Below are positions 1-5,967 of a DNA stretch of 6,123 nt, one piece after another. The position numbers and the translations under genes were made by a program. The notes beneath the pieces are model-generated. The model searched no databases. It was not told where the DNA came from and saw nothing but the letters and a program-made list of their open reading frames with translations. This DNA is from Polyangia bacterium (GTDB lineage: Bacteria; Myxococcota_A; Polyangia; Polyangiales; Polyangiaceae): NCBI GenBank assembly GCA_030433055.1, contig JAUILJ010000523.1, positions 1 to 6,123 on the forward strand, written 5' to 3'. How positions within the stretch are numbered: position 1 is the stretch's first letter; each line of letters starts with the position of its first letter.

Positions 1-367
1 CAACCAGCTGGGCGGATTCCGGCTCCAGGGCGTCGAAGACGCCGACCGGCAGCGTCTGAAGCGCGAAGCCCTGGCCTGCCAGCAGGCCGGCTGCTTCTCT
101 GTCGTGCTCGAGTGCGTGCCCGAAACCCTGGCGGCCGAGATTACCGCGCAATTGCGCATTCCGACGATCGGAATCGGCGCCGGACCGCATACCGATGGCC
201 AGGTACTGGTGATGCACGACCTGCTGGGCCTGACCATCGACTTCAAGCCCCGTTTCGTGCGGCGATACCTGGACGGAAATGCCCAGTGGCTGGATGCCTT
301 CAACCGCTTCGCTCACGACGTGCGGTCGGGCGATTTCCCGGCGCGTGAGGAGCGTTACGCCGGATGA
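1..367 (+). CDS. panB: 3-methyl-2-oxobutanoate hydroxymethyltransferase (PanB), 3' part
   Basis: This is the C-terminal 121 residues of PanB; the frame is open from base 2 and runs off the left edge. PanB transfers a hydroxymethyl group from 5,10-methylenetetrahydrofolate to alpha-ketoisovalerate to give ketopantoate, the first step of cytoplasmic pantothenate synthesis. Visible family landmarks are LGGFRLQG at the start, LECVPE (containing the family's catalytic glutamate) at fragment residues 36-41, and IPTIGIGAGPHTDGQVLV followed by HDLLGL. The family is usually about 260-270 residues, so roughly the first 145 are outside the window. The TGA stop (365-367) overlaps the ATG of panC (364-366), an ATGA arrangement typical of translational coupling. 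Nothing in the visible part looks damaged. Confidence 0.96.
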   Translation, partial: NQLGGFRLQGVEDADRQRLKREALACQQAGCFSVVLECVPETLAAEITAQLRIPTIGIGAGPHTDGQVLVMHDLLGLTIDFKPRFVRRYLDGNAQWLDAFNRFAHDVRSGDFPAREERYAG

Positions 368-1128
368 AGGTCTTCGATTCGCCCGCAGCCTGGCGCGGCT
401 TCCGCGCCGGGCTCGAAGCGCCGGGTTTCGTTCCGACCATGGGCGCGCTGCATGAAGGGCATCTCTCGCTGGTGCGGCGCAGCCAGGACGAGAATCCCTG
501 GACTGTGGTGAGCGTCTTCGTCAATCCCACCCAGTTCGACGAGGCCGCCGACCTCGCGGCCTACCCGCGCCAGGTCGAGGATGACCTGGACCGGCTGCGC
601 GAAGCCGGGGTAGACGCGGTGTTCCTCCCGAGCGCCGAAGACCTCTACCCGGACGACTACCGTTACCGGGTAAGCGAGAACCAACTCAGTCACCGCCTGT
701 GCGGCGCACACCGGCCAGGGCATTTCGACGGCGTTCTGACGGTGGTCCTGAAACTTCTGAACCTGGTACGCCCGGCACGCGCCTATTTCGGCGAGAAGGA
801 TTATCAGCAGCTGCAACTGATCCGGGGCATGGCGGAGGCGCTGTTCCTGGATGTCGACATCGTGGGCTGCCCCATCGTGCGCGAGGCGGACGGCCTGGCC
901 CGGTCATCGCGCAATCGCCGTCTCGCTGAGCGGGACCGCCGGCTCGCGCCCGAACTGTATCGCGTGATCCGCAACTCAGGCAGCGCCGAGGACGCCGGCG
1001 CCGAACTGGCCGGCCTCGGCTTCGAGGTCGACTATGTCGAGGACATCGATGCCCGGCGATTCGCCGCCGTCCGCCTCGGTGAAGTGCGCCTGATCGACAA
1101 CGTGCCGCTGGAGGCCGGCCACTCATGA
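364..1128 (+). CDS. panC: pantothenate synthetase (pantoate--beta-alanine ligase)
   Basis: PanC condenses pantoate and beta-alanine with ATP, through a pantoyl-adenylate, to make pantothenate in the cytoplasm. The 254-residue product shows the nucleotidyltransferase motif PTMGALHEGH (24-33, the HxGH pair at H30/H33), VNPTQF (53-58), GHFDGVLTVV (119-128), FGEKDYQQ (142-149) and a KMSKS-like loop ending SSRN (181-184). In most PanC proteins that loop reads GLAMSSRN; here it is GLARSSRN, an arginine for methionine. The protein is about 25-30 residues shorter than the E. coli type, mostly in the C-terminal domain, but it ends on the usual RLIDN-type strand, so it looks complete. Start and stop each overlap the neighbouring gene by ATGA (364-367 and 1125-1128), so panB, panC and coaBC are probably one translationally coupled unit. 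Confidence 0.96.
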   Translation: MKVFDSPAAWRGFRAGLEAPGFVPTMGALHEGHLSLVRRSQDENPWTVVSVFVNPTQFDEAADLAAYPRQVEDDLDRLREAGVDAVFLPSAEDLYPDDYRYRVSENQLSHRLCGAHRPGHFDGVLTVVLKLLNLVRPARAYFGEKDYQQLQLIRGMAEALFLDVDIVGCPIVREADGLARSSRNRRLAERDRRLAPELYRVIRNSGSAEDAGAELAGLGFEVDYVEDIDARRFAAVRLGEVRLIDNVPLEAGHS

Positions 1129-2072
1129 CACCGCGCCGGATTCTGCACCTGATGTCGGGCTCGATCGCCTGCGCCAAGGCCACGGGGCTGACGTCCGCCT
1201 GGGTCAAGGCCGGGCACGAGGTGCGGGTCGCCACCACCGCGTCGGTGCGGCAGTTCGTCGGACATGCCACGCTCGAAGGCTTTTGCGGACACCCGGTACT
1301 CTCGGACGCGTTCAATCCCGGCCAGGTCATGGACCACATCAACTGGGCGCGCTGGGCCGATGTGGTCGTGGCAGCCCCGGCCACGTCCAACCTCATCAAC
1401 CGCCTGGCAGCGGGCCTTGCCGACGACGCGCCCACCGCGCTGTGGCAGGCCGCGTGGGGCCGCGGTTGCCCGATGATCGTCGTCCCGGCGATGAACGCCC
1501 GCATGTGGGCCTACCCCGCCACGCGCGACAGCGTTGCGCGCCTCGCATCCTGGGGCGCCCACGTGCTACCCACCGCCGACGGCGACCTTGCCTGCGGCGA
1601 AACCGGCAACGGCCGGATGCTGGAAGTCGACGACCTGTTGCGGCGCATCGGCGAGCTGATGGAAGCCACCCGGGACGGGACGACGGCCGGTCTGCGGGTG
1701 CTCGTCACCGGCGGCGGCACGCGTGAACCGATCGACTCCGTGCGCTTCATCGGCAATGCCAGCACCGGTCGAACGGCCGCAACCCTGGCCGAGGTTCTGG
1801 CCGATGCAGGCCATCGCGTGACCTGGCTGGGCGCGGCATCCGCCGTACGGCCCGAACGGGTGGCGAAGAGCGAGTCCTTTGTCACGTACGCGGACCTGGC
1901 GGCATCCCTGCGCGGCCTGCTGGCCGAACAGGCTTACGACGCCATCGTCCATGCAGCCGCCGTCAGCGATTTCTCGGTGGGCGGCATCGATGCCGGCGAT
2001 GGCCCGGGCCGCACCGGCGGCAAGCTGCATTCGACGGCCGGAGTCCGGCTGGACCTCACCCCCAACCCTTGA
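1125..2072 (+). CDS. coaBC: bifunctional phosphopantothenoylcysteine decarboxylase/phosphopantothenate-cysteine ligase, prematurely terminated
   Basis: CoaBC (Dfp) couples cysteine to 4'-phosphopantothenate (CoaB) and decarboxylates the product to phosphopantetheine (CoaC, FMN-dependent). The CoaC domain spans about residues 1-175, with the active-site histidine in HINWARWAD (H71), the substrate motif PAMNARMW (121-128, N124) and the cysteine loop GDLACGETGNGRM (C157). The CoaB domain begins near 190 with VLVTGGGTREPIDSVRFIGN (N211), then HAAAVSDFSV (276-285) and GGKLHS with the presumed ligase lysine K300. The motifs are divergent (GSIACAKA rather than GIAAYK; IGNASTG rather than ISNHSSG), so this is a non-canonical clade. 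The frame ends at LTPNP followed by TGA, only 315 residues against about 400. It lacks the last CoaB strands and helices, including the GFAxE-type region. The truncation coincides with a change in gene content, so it may be a real rearrangement, a frameshift or an assembly join. The start is fixed by the ATGA overlap with panC. Confidence 0.85.
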   Translation: MTPRRILHLMSGSIACAKATGLTSAWVKAGHEVRVATTASVRQFVGHATLEGFCGHPVLSDAFNPGQVMDHINWARWADVVVAAPATSNLINRLAAGLADDAPTALWQAAWGRGCPMIVVPAMNARMWAYPATRDSVARLASWGAHVLPTADGDLACGETGNGRMLEVDDLLRRIGELMEATRDGTTAGLRVLVTGGGTREPIDSVRFIGNASTGRTAATLAEVLADAGHRVTWLGAASAVRPERVAKSESFVTYADLAASLRGLLAEQAYDAIVHAAAVSDFSVGGIDAGDGPGRTGGKLHSTAGVRLDLTPNP

Positions 2073-2120
2073 AGCATGCGCTGCGCCTGATCTCGCGCGC
2101 GGCGATGAACGGAGCGAGCT
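2065..2120. other. discontinuity between the CoA operon and the mch region
   Basis: CoaBC homology ends at about 2069 and the mesaconyl-CoA hydratase gene starts at 2121. The 50 bases between hold neither the rest of coaBC nor an intergenic signal I recognise. The coaBC frame meets TGA at 2070-2072 and again at 2088-2090. In the frame two bases on, reading continues as KHALRLISRAAMNGASCG to a TAA inside the mch start; removing two bases near 2069 would join LTPNP to KHALRLIS, but this extension does not look clearly like CoaB. No insertion-sequence end, tRNA or attachment site is visible. The exact breakpoint cannot be placed by eye. Confidence 0.55.
2111..2114 (+). promoter_or_regulatory. 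ribosome binding site of the mesaconyl-CoA hydratase gene
   Basis: GGAG lies six bases before the GTG at 2121. It supports GTG as the start, as does the product beginning MAKTNPGNFFEDF, which matches the conserved N-terminus of the family. Confidence 0.6.
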
Positions 2121-3185
2121 GTGGCGAAGACCAACCCCGGTAACTTCTTCGAAGACTTCCAGACTGGCAGCGAACTGGTGCACGCCGTGCCGCGCACCGT
2201 CACCGAGGGTGATCAGGCGCTATATGTCGGCCTGACCGGGGACCGCTACCCGCTGCATTGTTCGGCGGAGTTTGCCCGCAGCCTGGGCTATCAGCGCGAG
2301 ACCGTGAACGACCTGCTAACTTTCCATATGGTATTTGGAAAGACGGTCAACGACGTATCGCTCAACGCCGTGGCGAACCTGGGCTACGCGGGCTTGCGCT
2401 TCCTCCAGCCCGTTTACCCCGGGGATACGCTGCGGTCGGTGTCCAAGGTGATCGGCAAGAAGGAGAACACGAGCGGCAAGAATGGCATCGTGTGGGTGCA
2501 GACCCGCGGGACGAACCAGCGCGGCGAGGCCGTGCTCGAGTTCTATCGCTGGGTGATGGTCAACAAGCGCGATCCCGGCACCCCGACGGGCGCCGCGGAC
2601 AAACCCAGCATGCCAGCGCTGGTGGCGCCGAGTGAGCTCGTGGTGCCAGCTTGCCTGAGCCTGGAAAAGTACGAAGCGTGGCCGGCGGGGGGCAGCTACT
2701 GGGACGAGTACGAGCAAGGCGAAAGGATCGATCACGTCGATGGCATGACCATCGAGGAGAGCGAGCACGCCATCGCCACGCGGCTGTATCAGAACACCGC
2801 GAAGGTGCACTTCGATGGGCACAACGCGGCCAAGACGCGCTTCGGCAAGCGGCTGATGTATGGCGGCCACATCATCAGCGTCGCCCGTTCGCTGTCGTTC
2901 AACGGCCTCGAGCGCGCCCTGGGGATCCTGGCCTTCAACGCGGGTGCCCACGCCAACCCGACGTTCGCCGGAGACACCATCTTCGCGTACAGCGAGGTGC
3001 TGGACAAGGCTGACCTGGGCCGCCCCGATGTGGGCGCGCTGCGCGTCCGCCTGGTCGCTTCGAAGAACGTGGATCAGGCTGCGAGCGAGCTACCGTTGAA
3101 GGTCGAGAAGGACGGCAAGAGCGTCTACAACTCCAGCGTCGTGCTCGACCTCGACTACTGGCTGTTGCTGCCCAAGGCCCGCTGA
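2121..3185 (+). CDS. mch: mesaconyl-CoA hydratase (beta-methylmalyl-CoA dehydratase), double-hotdog MaoC-like
   Basis: The product probably interconverts mesaconyl-C1-CoA and beta-methylmalyl-CoA in the cytoplasm, a late step of the ethylmalonyl-CoA pathway of acetate assimilation; related enzymes serve the 3-hydroxypropionate and methylaspartate cycles. The 354-residue protein has two hotdog halves, about 10-150 and 195-350. I recognise the family from KTNPGNFFEDF (3-13), TEGDQALY (28-35), FGKTVNDVSLNAVANLGYAG (72-91), YPGDTL (99-104), RWVMVNKRDP (143-152), IDHVDGMTIEE (203-213), YQNTAKVHF (223-231), YGGHIISVARSLSFNGL (247-263) and FAGDTI (282-287). These agree with the alphaproteobacterial Mch sequence as I remember it, and so does the length. 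The GTG start is set by the N-terminal match and a GGAG six bases upstream. The Nudix gene follows after 10 bp, so the two are probably co-transcribed. A generic enoyl-CoA hydratase role is the main alternative. Confidence 0.88.
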   Translation: MAKTNPGNFFEDFQTGSELVHAVPRTVTEGDQALYVGLTGDRYPLHCSAEFARSLGYQRETVNDLLTFHMVFGKTVNDVSLNAVANLGYAGLRFLQPVYPGDTLRSVSKVIGKKENTSGKNGIVWVQTRGTNQRGEAVLEFYRWVMVNKRDPGTPTGAADKPSMPALVAPSELVVPACLSLEKYEAWPAGGSYWDEYEQGERIDHVDGMTIEESEHAIATRLYQNTAKVHFDGHNAAKTRFGKRLMYGGHIISVARSLSFNGLERALGILAFNAGAHANPTFAGDTIFAYSEVLDKADLGRPDVGALRVRLVASKNVDQAASELPLKVEKDGKSVYNSSVVLDLDYWLLLPKAR

Positions 3186-3195
3186 GCGAGCTGTC

Positions 3196-3705
3196 GTGAG
3201 TAAAACATCGCAAGTCAGCGCTGGAATCTTGCTCTGGCGTGTCTCCTTGATTGGGGGGAGAGACGATCCGCAAGGAAACAACAAGCCGGCCTACGAGTTC
3301 CTCCTGGCTCATCCGGGGGGCCCCTTCTTCAAGAACAAGGACGAAGGTGCCTGGAGCATCCCCAAGGGGCTCCTCGAGGCAGGCGAAGACGCGGAGGCCG
3401 CCGCGCTGCGTGAGTTTGGCGAGGAGACTGGCCTGAGCCTGGAGCTCGACCTGGTGAGCCTCGGCGAGGTGAAGCTCAAGAGCGGCAAACGCGTGCTTGG
3501 GTTTGGCGCCGCGGGGGACTGTGACGCCGCGAGCCTGCAGAGCAACACGTTCGAGATCGAGTGGCCGCCGCGTTCCGGGAGGAAACAAAGCTTCCCGGAG
3601 ATCGACTGCTTCGAGTGGTTCAGCGAGGAGAGCGCGAAGGTGAAGCTGAACCCCGCTCAGGCGGCGTTCATAGAGCGCGCCGTCGAGCACCTGACCGGGG
3701 ACTGA
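3196..3705 (+). CDS. Nudix hydrolase (COG4119-like NTP pyrophosphohydrolase)
   Basis: This 169-residue, single-domain cytoplasmic protein carries an exact Nudix box, GX5EX7REUXEEXGU, at residues 58-80 (G58, E64, R72-E73, E76-E77, G79), the Mg2+-binding catalytic helix that cleaves nucleoside diphosphates linked to another group. The surrounding pattern places it in the COG4119-type predicted NTP pyrophosphohydrolases: SAGILLWR near the start, HPGGPFF (39-45), GAWSIPKG (51-58), SNTFEIEWPPRSG after the box, then FPEID and EWFS. The segment at about 20-31 (GGRDDPQGNNKP) looks like a small insertion compared with the family as I remember it. The substrate cannot be read from sequence. It starts with GTG 10 bp after mch; the preceding GAGCGAG is a weak Shine-Dalgarno, so coupling to mch translation is possible. 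Its 3' end converges on the lipoprotein gene with 27 bp between the stops. Confidence 0.92.
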   Translation: MSKTSQVSAGILLWRVSLIGGRDDPQGNNKPAYEFLLAHPGGPFFKNKDEGAWSIPKGLLEAGEDAEAAALREFGEETGLSLELDLVSLGEVKLKSGKRVLGFGAAGDCDAASLQSNTFEIEWPPRSGRKQSFPEIDCFEWFSEESAKVKLNPAQAAFIERAVEHLTGD

Positions 3706-3732
3706 CCTCGTGTGTGTGCCGCTGCGCCCGAT

Positions 3733-4455
3733 TCAGCGTGGCGGCCCGCAGTCTTCGGGCAGCCCGCTGTCTGGGCCGACGTCGATGCCGTCGCTGCAGA
3801 TGTGCTCAGGAGCCTGGTCGTAGTGCGCTTCGTAGAAGCTCAGGAACGTCTGCTCATCGAAGCAGTCGGCGTTGAGCGACCAGGTCCACGCCGCCGCGGC
3901 CCAGCGTGACTTGAGCCCGGGGTCTGGCGTGAGGATGACGCGCTGGCGGTCGACGCCCTGAGCGGCACAGAACACGTCACCCGGTAGTTGGTCGTCGATC
4001 AGCTTCTGAGCGCGGGCGACCTCGTCGGCGCAGCCGCTGGGGCAGTTGTAGGAGAACACCACGGCGCCGTGTTCCATTCCGTGTACCATGAATCCGTACG
4101 GTAATGGCTTCGAGTAGGTGCGGAACTGCGGCCAGCTGCCGTAGTGGTTACCCGACGTCGGCGGGCTGGTCTGGTAGCTGACCTCCGAACAGATCTCGAC
4201 GTGGGTCTGGCCAAAGTTGGGCCAGTGCTGTCCGATGGCGTTGCAGGCTCCGGCTTCGAAGGGTTCTCCGGCATCGCTCACGACGTCGCCGCCGGCGTCG
4301 CTCCCACCCCCATCGCTCGTCTCGGTCGACGTCGACTCGCCGCACCCACCGAGCAGCAGCGCACTGAGCAGCAGCGCACTGAGCAGCAGCGGACTGACCC
4401 GCTGCGCACTGACCTGCTGCGCACCAAGCGCCAGCGCAAGACCTCGATTGAGCAT
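3733..4455 (-). CDS. DUF3105 family lipoprotein
   Basis: This is a 240-residue exported lipoprotein of unknown function. The ATG at 4455 opens a signal peptide with a long N-region, a Leu-rich core made of SALLL repeats (22-35) and a lipobox LLGGC with the lipidated cysteine at C38. An Asp/Gly/Ser-rich linker (about 40-68) follows, a style common in myxobacterial lipoproteins. The DUF3105 domain covers about 70-218. Its signature is YQTSPPTSGNHY (94-105), then VHGMEHGAVVF (124-134) and CPSGC (138-142). The conserved His residues (H104, H125, H129) could bind a metal, but that is inference. Eight cysteines follow the lipobox cysteine, suggesting disulphides outside the cytoplasm. A TTG at 4491 would add 12 residues, but it has no ribosome site and would lengthen an already long N-region. 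The gene lies 66 bp after the 188-aa gene on the same strand and may share its transcript. Confidence 0.87.
   Translation of the reverse strand: MLNRGLALALGAQQVSAQRVSPLLLSALLLSALLLGGCGESTSTETSDGGGSDAGGDVVSDAGEPFEAGACNAIGQHWPNFGQTHVEICSEVSYQTSPPTSGNHYGSWPQFRTYSKPLPYGFMVHGMEHGAVVFSYNCPSGCADEVARAQKLIDDQLPGDVFCAAQGVDRQRVILTPDPGLKSRWAAAAWTWSLNADCFDEQTFLSFYEAHYDQAPEHICSDGIDVGPDSGLPEDCGPPR
4351..4425. repeat. 15-bp tandem repeat encoding the signal-peptide core
   Basis: There are five consecutive 15-bp units on the plus strand. Units 1 and 2 (4351-4365, 4366-4380) are identical, GAGCAGCAGCGCACT. Unit 3 (4381-4395) differs by one base. Units 4 (4396-4410) and 5 (4411-4425) are degenerate. On the minus strand the array lies in frame and encodes SALLL-type pentapeptides in the lipoprotein signal sequence, with AQQVS/AQRVS as the diverged copies. 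Confidence 0.85.
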
Positions 4456-4521
4456 CACCGAAAGCTGACCCGGGAGTTGGCAGCCGGTCAAGCAAGCGAG
4501 CGCCGCTGGGGCCCAGCCTGC

Positions 4522-5088
4522 TCAGCTGGCGAGGCGGATCTTCTCGGTCTGGCCTACGCGGTAGAAGTGCCGGAAGCGTCTCCGTCGCTCGTGGGGTTCG
4601 TGTCGCAGCTGGCGATGTACGAAACGCGCCGCCAGGGAGTTGGCGAGACGATATCGCGCTCCTGCCTCGCTCGCGGCAGCGTCGATGAACCGAACCTGTT
4701 CGTAGAGTCGGCTGTGTAAGCGCCGCCCCTGAGCCGTGCCCTCCTGGGAGAGCACGACGAACTTGTCGACCTCGGCTTGGAGCTCGAGCTCGAGTTGGGT
4801 CGTTGGCAAGTCGACCCTCGCTCGCTCCACCACCAGCAGGAAATGGCTCACTCCTTCGACCACCTGCAGGAAGTGGTCGATTCCCTGAGCTTGATCGTCT
4901 TCGAGTCGGGGTAACACCAGTCGCAACTCGAGGTCGTCGTGCCCTTCGCGGAGCAGCAGGGTCTCGCGGCTGCCGGGGTCTCCCTCGTGAACGAAGTCGT
5001 GGATGTCCAGCTGGTGCTCGATCCGGTAGTAGTCCCGGAGAGCCTGAGCGACGCGGTCGACGCTGCGCTCGAGCGGAGTCTGGCTCAC
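4522..5088 (-). CDS. conserved hypothetical protein, second gene of a two-gene cassette
   Basis: I cannot assign a function. The 188-residue soluble protein has no signal peptide or membrane segment. Its middle contains ELRLVLPRLE (54-63), GIDHFLQVVEGVSHFLLVVERA (69-90) and TQLELELQAEVDKFVVLSQ (97-115). The C-terminal part is basic and helical: ARYRLANSLAARFVHRQL (144-161), then RRFRHFYRVGQTEKIR (170-185). The combination of ELELQAEVDKF and RYRLANxLAARF, spaced by a short RLHSRLYEQVRF helix, looks like real family conservation; from memory similar uncharacterised proteins occur in several proteobacteria, but I could not check. The start is GTG at 5088, with GGAGAG just upstream (GGAG spaced 5 bases). 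The gene lies 45 bp after the 203-aa gene, with no terminator between them, so the two are almost certainly co-transcribed and probably work together. Confidence 0.8.
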   Translation of the reverse strand: MSQTPLERSVDRVAQALRDYYRIEHQLDIHDFVHEGDPGSRETLLLREGHDDLELRLVLPRLEDDQAQGIDHFLQVVEGVSHFLLVVERARVDLPTTQLELELQAEVDKFVVLSQEGTAQGRRLHSRLYEQVRFIDAAASEAGARYRLANSLAARFVHRQLRHEPHERRRRFRHFYRVGQTEKIRLAS

Positions 5089-5091
5089 TGG

Positions 5092-5097
5092 CTCTCC
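5092..5097 (-). promoter_or_regulatory. ribosome binding site of the 188-aa gene
   Basis: The minus strand reads GGAGAG here. Its GGAG core is five bases from the GTG at 5088, which supports that start over any internal codon. Confidence 0.55.
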
Positions 5098-5133
5098 AGG
5101 TTTGGGCGCTCCGGGTCTAGGAGCCGGGTCGCC

Positions 5134-5745
5134 TCAGTGGATCGTGCCATTACCCACCACTGGCGTCAGACCCTGGCGCGCGAGCTCTTCAGCTAACCGC
5201 GCGGAACCAGTTTTCGTCCAGCGCTCGTAGAGTTTGAGCACATCGCTGGGGGTCGCGACTTGCCGTGCGCGCATCTTCTCTGCCACATCGCTGAGCAGCG
5301 CGGTGAACATCTCGAACTTGTGGGAGAGCTCGCCAAAGACGTCCAGCCCCGACTGATCGTGGCCCATCATCGCGGAAGCGGACTCATAGGCGCTGGCGCC
5401 CACCTGGTAGATGTAGTGGACCTCGACTCCTCGGCGCTCGAGGTGCTCGCGAAAGAAGCTGGAGATGTAGAGCACTCCGTCTCCGAGGGTGCGCAGCCGC
5501 TCGAAGCGCTCCAAGCCTGTGGCCTGGCGCGCCTCGCTGAGCAGGAAGGTGACGGGGCGTGCAAGGGTCTCCTGATTGAGCTGTCCGGGTTTCGCGTAGT
5601 CAGCGAGCAGCGCTCCTACATAGGTCACCGTTGCTTCAGAAGCCTCGTAGCCACCACGCTCGACGGTCTCGTCGACCGCCTCCCGGAAGAACCCGCCAAC
5701 GTCTGTGCCCAGCTCGATGGCGGGACTGCATGTGTGTTCAGCCAT
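5134..5745 (-). CDS. conserved hypothetical helical protein, first gene of a two-gene cassette
   Basis: I cannot assign a function. The 203-residue product is predicted soluble and mostly alpha-helical, with no signal peptide and no hydrophobic span long enough to cross a membrane. Recognisable stretches are VTYVGALLADYA (40-51), the densest block ERFERLRTLGDGVLYISSFFREHLERRGVEVHYI in overlapping pieces at 79-112, VGASAYESAS (115-124), FGELSHKFEMFTALLSDVAE (137-156) and a C-terminal LKLYERWTKTGSARLAEELARQGL (170-193). The pattern LRxLGDxxLYxSxFFxExLxRRGVxVxYY looks like a widespread but uncharacterised family, from memory only. The ATG at 5745 is chosen because GAAGGAG stands eight bases upstream; the GTG at 5766 would place that ribosome site inside the coding region. 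The gene is preceded by a hairpin-rich leader and followed after 45 bp by the 188-aa gene. Confidence 0.8.
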   Translation of the reverse strand: MAEHTCSPAIELGTDVGGFFREAVDETVERGGYEASEATVTYVGALLADYAKPGQLNQETLARPVTFLLSEARQATGLERFERLRTLGDGVLYISSFFREHLERRGVEVHYIYQVGASAYESASAMMGHDQSGLDVFGELSHKFEMFTALLSDVAEKMRARQVATPSDVLKLYERWTKTGSARLAEELARQGLTPVVGNGTIH

Positions 5746-5753
5746 CCCGCGTA

Positions 5754-5760
5754 CTCCTTC
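5754..5760 (-). promoter_or_regulatory. strong ribosome binding site deciding the start at 5745
   Basis: The minus strand carries GAAGGAG, the best Shine-Dalgarno in the window, eight bases before the ATG at 5745. It rules against the in-frame GTG at 5766, which lies upstream of it. Confidence 0.8.
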
Positions 5761-5764
5761 GTTC

Positions 5765-5934
5765 ACTTGAGGTCACTGTTCGGATTGGGCGCACCCCAAC
5801 CCTCCGGCGCTCGGAGCGCCAGCGGCGTGCAGCACGGTGAGATCCGCCCGTCCCTCGTGTTGACGAGGTCGACTGGGCTGGGGTCCCGGACCGCTGATGC
5901 ACTGCTAATCAGTGTGTACGGCGGAACCTCAAGT
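5765..5934 (-). ncRNA. candidate structured 5' leader of the minus-strand operon
   Basis: ACTTGAGGT at 5765-5773 is the exact reverse complement of ACCTCAAGT at 5926-5934, giving a 9-bp helix plus a G-U pair that would close a 170-nt domain ending five bases before the ribosome site. Inside it are five local hairpins: 5891-5924 (CACTG/CAGTG capped by CTAAT, with an outer CCGC/GCGG), 5853-5868 (CCTCGT/ACGAGG, 4-nt loop), 5822-5847 (GCGG/CCGC with an inner CGTG/CACG), 5806-5820 (GGCGCT/AGCGCC, 3-nt loop) and 5785-5799 (TTGGG/CCCAA, 5-nt loop). I match it to no known riboswitch or RNA family. GC-rich DNA forms hairpins easily, so this is a candidate only; separate protein-binding palindromes are the alternative. 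Confidence 0.3.
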
Positions 5935-5967
5935 CGGCATAACTAACGAGCCGAAAACACCGAGATT

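Noticed and set aside
686..1504. Minus-strand 272-residue open frame
   Set aside because: It is opposite panC and coaBC, whose families are clear. The Arg/Pro/Ala-rich composition is typical of high-GC antisense frames.
4351..4425. CRISPR-like array
   Set aside because: The units are contiguous 15-mers without spacers and lie in frame inside a coding region.
4456..4521. Terminator between the 188-aa gene and the lipoprotein gene
   Set aside because: The palindrome GCTGGGGCCCAGC is present, but no T tract follows it on the minus strand, so read-through into the lipoprotein gene remains possible.
4144..4719. Plus-strand 191-residue open frame with a TEQQR repeat
   Set aside because: It is antisense to the DUF3105 lipoprotein and the 188-aa gene. 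Its repetitive part is only the 15-bp array read on the wrong strand.
5746..5766. Start of the 203-aa gene at the upstream GTG (5766)
   Set aside because: The strong GAAGGAG at 5754-5760 lies downstream of that GTG and is correctly spaced for the ATG at 5745.
5260..5946. Plus-strand 228-residue open frame
   Set aside because: It lies opposite the 203-aa gene, whose start, ribosome site and protein pattern are convincing. This frame has no ribosome site and no recognisable protein features; it is a GC-rich antisense shadow.
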